Below, piece by piece: positions 9,001 through 11,474 of a stretch of 11,474 bases of DNA. Positions within the stretch are counted from its first letter, which is position 1; each line of letters starts with the position of its first letter. The position numbers and the translations under genes are program-made. This DNA comes from UBA5209 sp964625015. GTDB taxonomy: Bacteria; Patescibacteriota; Dojkabacteria; SC72. The stretch covers positions 1-11,474 of the forward strand of contig CAZUZI010000029.1 in the NCBI GenBank assembly GCA_964625015.1, read 5' to 3'. The notes beneath the pieces are model-generated. The model was given only the letters and a program-made list of their open reading frames with translations. It was not told the DNA's origin and ran no database searches.

Positions 9001-9196
9001 AGAACTCTGCGTGTTTGGCAAGCGACTGAATCTGCTCCACATTGAAGCGTTCAGGCTCCTTTTCGTATAGCTTGAGATACTTCTCTGTAATCGGCTTGTT
9101 CATCCGAGGCTGCCATGCTCTGCTCTGAGGCTGTTGCAAATTGCCGCCAAGCGAACTTGACGGCTGAAATGGGTTGGTTGGTTGGGGGAATAGCAC
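1..9196 (-). CDS. Giant phage polyvalent protein with RNA-polymerase-like and SLOG-like domains (C-terminus beyond window)
   Basis: One uninterrupted frame of 3065 codons enters at GTG 9196 and runs off the left edge, so the C-terminus is missing. GTG was chosen because GGAG lies 5 bases upstream; the next in-frame start, ATG 9103, has no ribosome site. Domains in order: Gln/Pro-rich leader (1-31); Gly/Ala-rich possibly membrane-active region (about 60-300); coiled coil (385-425) and Lys/Pro/Thr linker; RNA-polymerase-like region (about 540-1640) with catalytic motif R1468-x-P1470...ADDDGD(1506-1511); a segment with EWERELFD at 2022-2029; SLOG-like Rossmann domain (2160-2306); proline/lysine linker; coiled coil (2349-2412); long helical tail with YPHH at 2813-2816. 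I noticed only two cysteine codons. Size, neighbours and domain mix fit the giant polyvalent proteins of tailed phages, probably packaged and injected. The role as virion RNA polymerase is inference. Possible proteolytic processing cannot be judged. Confidence 0.9.
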   Translation of the reverse strand, partial: MLFPQPTNPFQPSSSLGGNLQQPQSRAWQPRMNKPITEKYLKLYEKEPERFNVEQIQSLAKHAEFYGIPFRKVTEEEADFNIFRAVRYVGEGFLQGFTTLKIGEQRPVNAWERVAKSVGRAAGYAGWIPGFGSIKSVPLFFSNKVLTKLTPGIDKVFKVAADRVAARAGATIAAGEASAANAAMKLLTSDEAFAVAKNVVNGVVQMGTAGAVSSWQEGIDGMMRGFAGGAYMEAGDRIIAQAVSKMIGGAVGGPLAGGLTSQAVTRTLLGAMWNGLPSTMRNETTPDQIYEYLIGAFFAYRDMPAREQNAQDVFRKGLRSGNLTTVSNLEGYKDLDDLTKSRIREIWDAEIGTDAVNVSFRHKLLSDILPKGIEYDEDAVTSATDKIQLAYKMLDEKRNAAVAEYEKAVAEQAAIDEQVKKAVDAVIPTAKTTIIGSYKQRTQKLVPPKESEQATTKADEPISTDAAVVRTQDAIVKATAPVFDSVSFAKHLQSILKDDLEITLSDDDAMTTAKDFEVLSEVIGNVVSGMTNMSQFMTRDMQRSYPVMAAQTYKANAVAFDGDSPIRDHYLAVAEAKDNLKYLVNPEIVTRAHSIAFIPGEAQLKGDEFPSFIHIEKAVQAGATIVTPDSIDRGESKYWDIFAKYMNEHGYNDNDWDGIWIKPTLADVRQKRFYESLLRSQLRRIAIRGSDDEIANANHAIEREMKLALKSQYGDKYSDDVLRKKLTSLMTHINDNPTLANAAKWIEKNKDVPLSEEGIRLIKYYAFLSKNYTYGNTYALTVKESMVEGEDKGDGQPTKQELAISIEGVEKVDPNTRIAGKSLASRAPINRSLFNKLTWLGDKKPLMVFNKLHIIGVGGGEKTDEGKPHLEEYQRKIVEAGGFRKMVEFARANPDGEYLYFSGRSDKGEYNFLVAHKDLDTTFGRNVENGVLQAIVEAHGTAVDVSDLQKNVEADFSRWIASLGYKDIDPETKQKERELYFRQWANTLLYLRDFNSATDFSFLAKKGFLKSPSDLNKRAQILFNTGAAVDEADFVENYFSDSRADLNFNPQHIRYAVADVNHALGIRKLTDNSHRESSDDGDIYATRAFIDALNKSAGLPYDGGTAKPFIVHTDANGMLLGKFMLHEATPAQLRLIKELGVDILADDNAIKQLGLRSSNKVSYDIDKQQWDYDPASISSYDMPLEAWRIVTSEQNTTKSINKAHAATKQMFTNMNFSKEVREDIMHEIFTKNKVGTTYANNLASSILSKEKIEQADIDELMHNLDKVGLKQITDIVNSGNLKLIKALVFEITNANDLYKDRDIDEGETDEVKGDEAFEDIGHEEATALDRLLSLQHGVVLADKFVISMVKTAVNRYVVNRASRPTLGNSLYKVKSRGYLLSEYNVSREEFMLGNNYRQLQIDFFGYTTMDKVNRGKLIEYVDRKYTLGELWDIYTKKPGAKPPTIDGDSAADFNKQLDRFFKKIAVQRVPQDNPAGMQVLRFKGFMDIDTNEIICHSYVKEVTGGADDDGDSYYVWFGGRSEDGNAGDGFKDSWLDNFASNNDMWMKLYNEGKSIKQDYEGDTDVADMVFGPKTPAKIAAAKAMANRSMIGAPGITYQASEATYYGRQLLGDAVLSTTSMQQMHYNLVDANKQFAEISFTSKTGKTTYVYRAYPKALDDPSVQMAVRKKAVAITKVADPTEFPETPNIDKFKTEFFLDHFRVTVEKQNSTHPEAEQEVNADDLRDSVVNRFVQPYRYIQSSLNSKAAYFGTKAGIDDFPDYGNNSTYLSGIRNSLAGLDWNIDFYSVYGDKIPAIYNEKNNIFTKGGPISAFWKKFSDMTLTEMHLDVEPKLTKYEESYKNGSRKPKKVIEGEDSYWRFYRAKKYGDPPKITNPSTKALVESYKVFNGYKTYKDVQARYGRFTEEQMVALEAILKTANIATAKLPDERDIEWFVRMRDTVAERIQQDLADLKTYVMVNSIATKNKLGQKDIPKMHEIWKAANTFKNNVARGRNAEGELYDKPMSTFEVEDAKAFAYRMKLNEWERELFDTFMLGTWQMKKPDEFRMHYKIDEDGNKKATETQEQYVARLRKDLEAKNYSQLGLNFTTIPKGSLDIFYGIDQSLYDAPMKTVQKYLGKDTDTAEPIRSIAPKVSPLPTPNKLVLEDQLDVFGEEGYKGYAGGFENSGKGTPAGDGKDKAMRNVADGFIGEIKEVGDWDKTWDRPSKSSSETSLREIFEKNTAADFDQYGKIAFNVTSNDTKIVMLARNSEFKNKELSAHTKALIDDAHKAGVKFVVGDMPGVDSKFIDYLDEIGANYTIYHTGKTPRIIRKLPAEVSPIKTDQVSDQAAIPKRTPDRRKPIITTAPDTETLKGLEEKAKAVAAKRQEYADLIKSIDDETLQLTSKQEVVDKALINKELLASMAKELKKTSLTAVDLNNLGSEIGDIYNAIKTHLEFLGYPEKMNEIPLEGITRQVFGKSIGAMTMRDWRAFLRQLKAWKEPTWFQKLLGDRDGKAPEMRGVEWFLFPDASNRRLMRSNMAAELERVSFINSEGVREEGYGYKPTAAIGSIQRIMGVFDEEATKSFETMKREINILLSPLMTPHGKEATLLRTWATIKRDVESALTLSGWYRKNGDLEESQSHWSAYQHYSEMLAAFEKEHSGLFTKTYEVDTGTEIKKISGTELRTEIDKIITAFNERLSIMQKGVLDENGENLYLKQYEVSANKLFGAFMHRLKSFESVDKMLNKAGIRLYDLDRFSDDLLLQLKDGKAIPRELGIDSFNHLGRSMSLQHLIKEANKLYDNDKEFISKVKGIVKLQSYKKPIWTGQLPFDQYYPHHKLDPDDLKAKLLPMMKRVVREFNDKKAEADLWKKKAEDVLRLTHRDSKGNVIEDAKVNETQDVKYLSPEELTQYNEFKHQYNEAKKVVLDLTQQYIQLNKRIKNGVGLLDIDEIRENDTIHELALEKLRDKTNRKAETINDAVNFEMEGRRLKSQNRRDGGVIEYDRSEEAYESYMYNVTTALHKNAAWILAKHRILTAESNNEYGETTGAWVKYMKLYLSDCLGNPTIITRDMIDDPSMKLKGNPYVY
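2..2152 (-). other. C-terminal helical region of the giant protein
   Basis: Residues 2349-3065 are almost wholly predicted helix. A charged coiled coil (2349-2412) follows a Pro/Lys/Thr linker. Later there is a Y-Y-P-H2815-H2816 motif in a D-Q-Y-Y-P-H-H-K context. Near the window edge lies a segment with G-A-W-V-K-Y-M-K-L-Y-L-S-D-C-L-G-N-P and M-K-L-K-G-N-P-Y. No enzymatic motif is recognised. Such tails in giant phage proteins may bind membrane or portal, but nothing here proves that. The stop codon is outside the window. Confidence 0.5.
2279..2719 (-). other. SLOG/DprA-like Rossmann domain
   Basis: Residues 2160-2306. It starts with a glycine/lysine-rich segment (G-K-G-T-P-A-G-D-G-K-D-K, from 2166), then a hydrophobic strand I2241-V-M-L-A-R-N, a helix, a second strand V-K-F-V-V, and the turn G2276-D-M-P-G2280-V-D2282 followed by a helix and strand Y-T-I-Y-H2300-T-G. 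Strand, helix, strand, then G-G-x-x-G-x-D followed by a helix is the hallmark of the SLOG superfamily (DprA, LOG and relatives), which bind nucleotides or nucleic acid. The second glycine of the turn is Asp here. SLOG domains are reported in phage polyvalent proteins. The ligand is unknown. Confidence 0.6.
4649..4798 (-). other. RNA polymerase beta-prime-like catalytic barrel motif (ADDDGD)
   Basis: Residues 1467-1516 read Q-R1468-V-P1470-x5-G1476-M-Q1478, then F-x-G-F, H1496 and A1506-D1507-D-D1509-G-D1511. Bacterial beta-prime has N-R-A-P-x5-x-G-I-Q followed by H and N-A-D-F-D-G-D. R, P, G, [I/M] and Q fall at identical offsets (0, 2, 8, 9, 10). The first catalytic aspartate is at +39 here and +35 in E. 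coli beta-prime. D1507, D1509 and D1511 would bind the catalytic magnesium. The usual Phe or Tyr between the first two aspartates is replaced by Asp1508. Downstream, a helix with M-I-G1591-A-P-G is where bridge-helix or trigger-loop elements would be sought. Confidence 0.7.
5729..5962 (-). other. Candidate beta-like double-psi barrel of the RNA-polymerase region
   Basis: Residues 1079-1156 begin with D1079-D-G-D-I-Y and continue through G-L-P-x-x-G-G-T-A-K1107-P-F-I-V and L-L-G-K1122-F-M-L-H to A-I-K1151-Q-L-G-L-R1156. In two-barrel RNA polymerases the beta-like barrel lies N-terminal to the catalytic aspartate barrel and supplies conserved lysines. This segment lies about 350 residues before the ADDDGD motif and has conserved-looking lysines in strand-like contexts. 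The assignment is by position and general pattern only. Residues 657-663 (D-G-I-W-I-K-P) are an alternative candidate. Confidence 0.35.
8777..9019 (-). other. N-terminal ejection-type module of the giant protein
   Basis: This segment covers residues 60-140 of the giant protein. It contains Y66-G-I-P-F, then a glycine/aromatic stretch G92-F-L-Q-G-F-T-T-L, then N109-A-W-E followed by a small-residue helix with G119, G123 and G126, ending in W127-I-P-G-F-G. Gly/Ala-rich helices continue to about residue 300. The composition (many Gly, Ala, Val, few charges in 150-270) suggests helices that can insert into a membrane. The same order of landmarks occurs in the preceding 218-aa gene. Role in crossing or lining the host envelope during DNA injection is inferred. 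Confidence 0.5.
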
Positions 9197-9201
9197 TAAC
9201 G

Positions 9202-9205
9202 CTCC
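9202..9205 (-). promoter_or_regulatory. Ribosome binding site of the giant gene
   Basis: GGAG lies immediately after the TAA of the preceding gene and 5 bases before GTG 9196. It decides the GTG start, because ATG 9103 has no such site. The closeness to the upstream stop implies translational coupling. Confidence 0.7.
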
Positions 9206-9862
9206 TTATTGTGTTGCGGGCATACCTGCCTCACTATTGCCATAGTAACGCAAGAAGAACTCTTTCAATTTCTGTTCATCAGTGTAATCGGGGGCTTTGT
9301 CTTCGAAACTTGGTTTGGGCTTTGCATTGTATGTATAGCCAAGTCTGGCAGCTGCTTGTATTAGCTTTGCCTTATTTGCGGTATCGTAAATAGCCTTAAT
9401 GTTCTTTAACTTGTTCGCACCGCCCAATGCTTTTGCTGCTTTCAATATCGCCATTGAGCCTTTAGCTGCACCGAATACTCCCCACGGCATCAGTAAGCTT
9501 GCTGCAGTGCCACCTATACGTCCTGCATCAGCCCATCCCTTTGTAGAGTCGTCTGAATACCAGTCGTTCTTTAGCAGCCCAAAGAGTAGTGAATCAACTG
9601 CACCGCCACCCAAAGCCTTAGCCTTTTCCCATGCAGTTGCCTTATCGTTGCTTACGCCTTCTGCAATGGGGACGCCATAGTTCCTTGCAGCTAAGGCTAT
9701 CTGCATCTTCTCATCGTCATTATAGGCACGGGGATTCTTATTGAAGGCATCGATAACCGCCATGTCATGGGCTTTGGCTTTCTTGGCAGCCTCTGCCTTC
9801 TCTTTGTACTGTGCCATGTAATCGGCTAATAGTGTATCTACGAGTGCTTTGTAGTCTGCCAT
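9206..9862 (-). CDS. Helical putative virion/ejection protein, 218 aa
   Basis: No family is recognised with certainty. Residues 1-35 form a charged, alanine/lysine-rich helix. Y62-G-V-P-I is followed by W78, a Gly/Leu-rich stretch (84-97), N99-D-W, and W110 opening a small-residue helix (113-124) that ends M-P126-W-G-V-F-G. A second Ala/Gly/Lys helix spans 131-175, and the tail is charged with Y206-Y-G. Landmarks Y-G-[IV]-P, the Gly/Leu stretch, W at 110/111 and the helix before a P-x-G turn occur at nearly the same residue numbers in the giant protein's N-terminus. This suggests duplication or a shared membrane-crossing module. No cysteine is present. AGGA 7 bases before the ATG and a 4-bp gap after the preceding stop support the start. 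The giant gene follows in the same frame after one TAA. Confidence 0.85.
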   Translation of the reverse strand: MADYKALVDTLLADYMAQYKEKAEAAKKAKAHDMAVIDAFNKNPRAYNDDEKMQIALAARNYGVPIAEGVSNDKATAWEKAKALGGGAVDSLLFGLLKNDWYSDDSTKGWADAGRIGGTAASLLMPWGVFGAAKGSMAILKAAKALGGANKLKNIKAIYDTANKAKLIQAAARLGYTYNAKPKPSFEDKAPDYTDEQKLKEFFLRYYGNSEAGMPATQ

Positions 9863-9866
9863 TTTC

Positions 9867-10424
9867 CTATCCTATGTTATTGCTGTCGTCGTATTGCTGC
9901 ATCTGGAATGACGCATTATTGGGTTTGCGCTTAAAGAGCCCAAGCAGTCCCCCGAACTGATAGTTGGGATTGCTGCGCTGCTTATAGCGAATGTAGCCCT
10001 GCATCATGTCAATGAAGGGATTGCCACTGCTGAGGTTGTCTTCCTTGTCCATCAAACGCTGCATCATCTGCATCCAGCTTTCATTGGACTGATTGCGCAG
10101 CTTATTGGCGTTCTCATACTGCTCATTGGCTCTGTTGTCCATATTGCCGATAGAGGTGTTTAGATTGTTGAGCAAGGTGTTGTAGTCCATCTGCTGTTCT
10201 CCTTGATGTTCAGTTGGTGTGGTTGCCACTGTTTGAGGTTGCGAAGCCATAGCTACAGGATTGTTCTTGTTCCACATCCCATTGTAGGTGTCGTAGAGGG
10301 ACTGATTGAAGCCGCCACTAAAGCCCTTGCTCCAGTTCTGCTTTAGCCAATCGCCAAAGGGAGCAGTATTCTTGCCATACAGCGATAGCAGGTTATTGAA
10401 TTGCTTATCTTGCGCGTTGCTCAT
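9867..10424 (-). CDS. Gln/Asn/Met-rich small virion-type protein, 185 aa
   Basis: Not recognised as a named family. It is rich in Asn, Gln and Met. Residues 23-50 hold aromatic positions (F23, W26, W31, F35, F39, Y44, Y47). Residues 60-78 are a Pro/Thr/Gln linker. Residues 80-127 look like a long amphipathic helix, and the end carries a short hydrophobic patch F-G-G-L-L-G-L-F followed by K-R-K (157-167). There is no signal peptide and no cysteine. The start at 10424 gives an ATGA overlap with the stop of the upstream gene and has GGGGGA upstream. A start at 10436 would add four residues but lacks a ribosome site. By position and composition it is probably a minor internal virion or scaffold-like partner of the giant protein; this is inference. 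Confidence 0.8.
   Translation of the reverse strand: MSNAQDKQFNNLLSLYGKNTAPFGDWLKQNWSKGFSGGFNQSLYDTYNGMWNKNNPVAMASQPQTVATTPTEHQGEQQMDYNTLLNNLNTSIGNMDNRANEQYENANKLRNQSNESWMQMMQRLMDKEDNLSSGNPFIDMMQGYIRYKQRSNPNYQFGGLLGLFKRKPNNASFQMQQYDDSNNIG
9870..9873 (-). promoter_or_regulatory. Ribosome binding site of the 218-aa gene
   Basis: AGGA lies 7 bases before ATG 9862, inside the last codons of the preceding gene. A second AGGA at 9865-9868 is only 2 bases from the start and is probably too close to act. Confidence 0.55.
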
Positions 10425-10978
10425 TGATTCCCCCATAAATTGTATAGGTTTCCCAATTTGTTAATATCTATTTGTGGCTTTAGCGTATCTTGAGGCGTAG
10501 GAGTAACGACTCTGGTAGCTCTCTTAGCGGCACCCCTGACTGGCACGCCTTGAAGTACAGATTTGGCATTGTCAGCTTGCATCTGCGCAGCCATCTTAAA
10601 AAACATTTCAGCAAATCCCATATCATCGCCACCGCCACGACCACTTGCATTGATGCCAGCCACCTTTTCATTGCTTGCTCTATCCAAAGCCTGTTGTTCA
10701 AGTAACCTTGCAAACTTATCTTTCTCGAAAGCAGCTTCGTCTTGGCTCAACTTATAGCTCTTGTCGAAGCGTTCACCTTCACCAACTGCCTGTGCGATGC
10801 CAGCACGTTGTCCTAACAGCCCGCTCTGCATATTCATATAGTTCTGTGCAGCTTGCGATTCCTGCTGTGCGTTCTGATTCCACATATTGGCAAGATTGAA
10901 CTGTCTGTCAAACAGCGTATTCTGCTTCTCATTGAGCTTGTCGCTGAACTGCTGAAAGTATTCCCAAAATCCAGGCAT
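10421..10978 (-). CDS. Gln/Ala/Asn-rich helical small virion-type protein, 185 aa
   Basis: No named family recognised. Residues 5-48 are a Gln/Asn-rich helix with F4, W5, Y7, F8 at its start and W33 inside. Residues 52-65 are small and hydrophobic (S-G-L-L-G, then A/G/I/V). A charged helix follows (72-105) and a glycine hinge G112-S... G114-G-G-D. Residues 120-135 form a methionine/phenylalanine-rich amphipathic helix. The tail is Pro/Thr and basic (144-167). There is no cysteine. The start shares one base with the TAA of the upstream gene (TAATG) and GGAGG lies 9 bases before it. The overlaps on both sides place it in a coupled set with its neighbours, consistent with a stoichiometric virion component; function is inferred from context only. 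Confidence 0.8.
   Translation of the reverse strand: MPGFWEYFQQFSDKLNEKQNTLFDRQFNLANMWNQNAQQESQAAQNYMNMQSGLLGQRAGIAQAVGEGERFDKSYKLSQDEAAFEKDKFARLLEQQALDRASNEKVAGINASGRGGGDDMGFAEMFFKMAAQMQADNAKSVLQGVPVRGAAKRATRVVTPTPQDTLKPQIDINKLGNLYNLWGNQ
10429..10434 (-). promoter_or_regulatory. Likely ribosome binding site, with ATGA coupling
   Basis: GGGGGA lies 4 bases before ATG 10424. The ATG overlaps the TGA of the upstream gene (ATGA, 10421-10424), so re-initiation after termination is likely. This favours the internal start over ATG 10436. Confidence 0.45.
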
Positions 10979-11469
10979 TAGACACCACCTCCGCCATTCT
11001 TATCGCCAGGCATGCCAAACATCGCAAAGGGCATGGCGCTTGCAGCCGCACCGAACAGCCCGCTAAAGAAGTTGTTCTTATTCTGCGATGCCATCAGATT
11101 CGCTGCGTTCTGTGCGTTGGCATTTGCCATATCACCTTGCAGTGAGTAGCCAAGCAGACCGCTGCCTATGTTGTAGGAGTTGTTCATATAGCCGTTGAAG
11201 GCGTTCTGCGTCTGTCCTATGTTGTTGCTTAGCCCTGCCTTGAATTGGTCTTGAGCAAAGGGATTCTGACCAGCAGCTTGCATTCGCTGTCCGCTTAAGT
11301 ATTGCTGCGCTATAGCATCGACACCCATCTGCTTAAGCGAGTTATACATCCCACGGCTGCGGGTGCTGTTGGGGTCAAAGAACTCATTGCCAAGCTTTGA
11401 GTACTGCGAAGTGTCAACTGTATTGACCTTCGGAGCTTTGAATCCCATGAGATCACCGAAAAAACCCAT
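10978..11469 (-). CDS. Putative internal virion / DNA-ejection protein, 163 aa
   Basis: The protein opens M-G-F-F-G-D-L-M-G-F-K-A-P-K-V, a pattern I associate with small podovirus internal virion or DNA-transfer proteins. The middle (45-130) is helical and rich in Gln, Asn and Ala, with S103-G-L-L-G. Residues 134-152 form a hydrophobic Phe/Gly/Ala/Met patch that could insert into a membrane, followed by a charged turn and a poly-Gly end. There is no classical signal peptide and no cysteine. ATG 11469 has no visible ribosome site because only five bases remain upstream; these include a TAA in the minus direction (11472-11474) that may be the stop of a preceding gene. Family assignment is by composition and context, comparable to T7 gp14 or P22 gp7 in kind but not by alignment. 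Confidence 0.8.
   Translation of the reverse strand: MGFFGDLMGFKAPKVNTVDTSQYSKLGNEFFDPNSTRSRGMYNSLKQMGVDAIAQQYLSGQRMQAAGQNPFAQDQFKAGLSNNIGQTQNAFNGYMNNSYNIGSGLLGYSLQGDMANANAQNAANLMASQNKNNFFSGLFGAAASAMPFAMFGMPGDKNGGGGV
10988..10992 (-). promoter_or_regulatory. Strong ribosome binding site inside upstream Gly codons
   Basis: GGAGG lies 9 bases before ATG 10978 and is formed by the glycine codons that encode the Gly-Gly-Gly-Gly-Val end of the upstream protein. The glycine tail may therefore exist partly to provide this site. Confidence 0.75.
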
Positions 11470-11474
11470 CGTTA

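Noticed and set aside
9101..9103. ATG 9103 as start of the giant gene
   Set aside because: No ribosome site precedes it, while GTG 9196 has GGAG at 5 bases and follows the upstream stop closely.
10434..10436. ATG 10436 as start of the Gln/Asn/Met-rich gene
   Set aside because: No purine-rich site lies upstream; ATG 10424 gives an ATGA overlap with GGGGGA before it.
15..10899. Many plus-strand open frames of 60-168 codons, for example 3722-4228, 5231-5671 and 7905-8300
   Set aside because: All lie antisense to the continuous giant frame or the four small genes, have no ribosome sites in sensible positions, and have unnatural composition. They are shadows of minus-strand codon bias.
10429..11165. 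G-L-L-G present in three consecutive small proteins as evidence of paralogy
   Set aside because: The match is only four common residues in otherwise unlike sequences, so chance in low-complexity proteins is enough to explain it.
1..11474. Promoters, terminators, tRNAs, CRISPR arrays, IS ends or attachment sites
   Set aside because: Coding sequence fills the window almost completely, with gaps under 10 bases. I saw no repeat array, hairpin plus T-run, or tRNA-like fold.

Overview
The window is a slice of a tailed-phage (or prophage) structural region. All genes lie on the minus strand and are read from right to left as one tightly packed operon. Four small genes (163, 185, 185 and 218 aa) lie between about 11.47 and 9.2 kb. 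They are followed by one enormous reading frame that starts at 9196 and is still open when the window ends at base 1, giving at least 3065 codons with no stop. No host can be named. Clear Shine-Dalgarno sequences argue for a host that uses them. There is no integrase, tRNA, IS element, CRISPR or rRNA.

Layout: 11469-10978 is a small Gly/Ala/Asn/Gln-rich protein with a C-terminal hydrophobic patch, of the type seen in podovirus internal virion (DNA ejection) proteins. 10978-10421 and 10424-9867 are Gln/Asn-rich helical proteins of identical length. 9862-9206 is a helical protein whose middle resembles the N-terminus of the giant protein. 9196-1 is the giant protein. Junctions are 1-bp and 4-bp overlaps, a 4-bp gap and a 9-bp gap, so the five genes are probably translationally coupled. 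There is no untranslated stretch longer than a few bases.

The most interesting content is inside the giant protein. Residues 1468-1511 carry the signature of the catalytic double-psi beta-barrel of multisubunit-type RNA polymerases: R-x-P-x5-G-M-Q, then a histidine, then A-D-D-D-G-D. R, P, G, [IM] and Q have the same spacing as in bacterial beta-prime, and three aspartates sit where the metal-binding aspartates should be. A lysine-bearing segment near 1079-1156 is a candidate for the second, beta-like barrel. About 650 residues after the aspartates lies a SLOG/DprA-like Rossmann domain (about 2160-2306). The N-terminus is Gly/Ala-rich and looks membrane-active. I infer a virion-packaged polyvalent protein that is injected with the DNA, carries its own single-chain RNA polymerase to transcribe early genes, and has a second nucleotide-binding module. 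The small upstream proteins may be its ejection partners. This is similar in idea to the N4 virion RNA polymerase and the crAss-like phage phi14:2 gp66 polymerase, but it rests on motif reading only.
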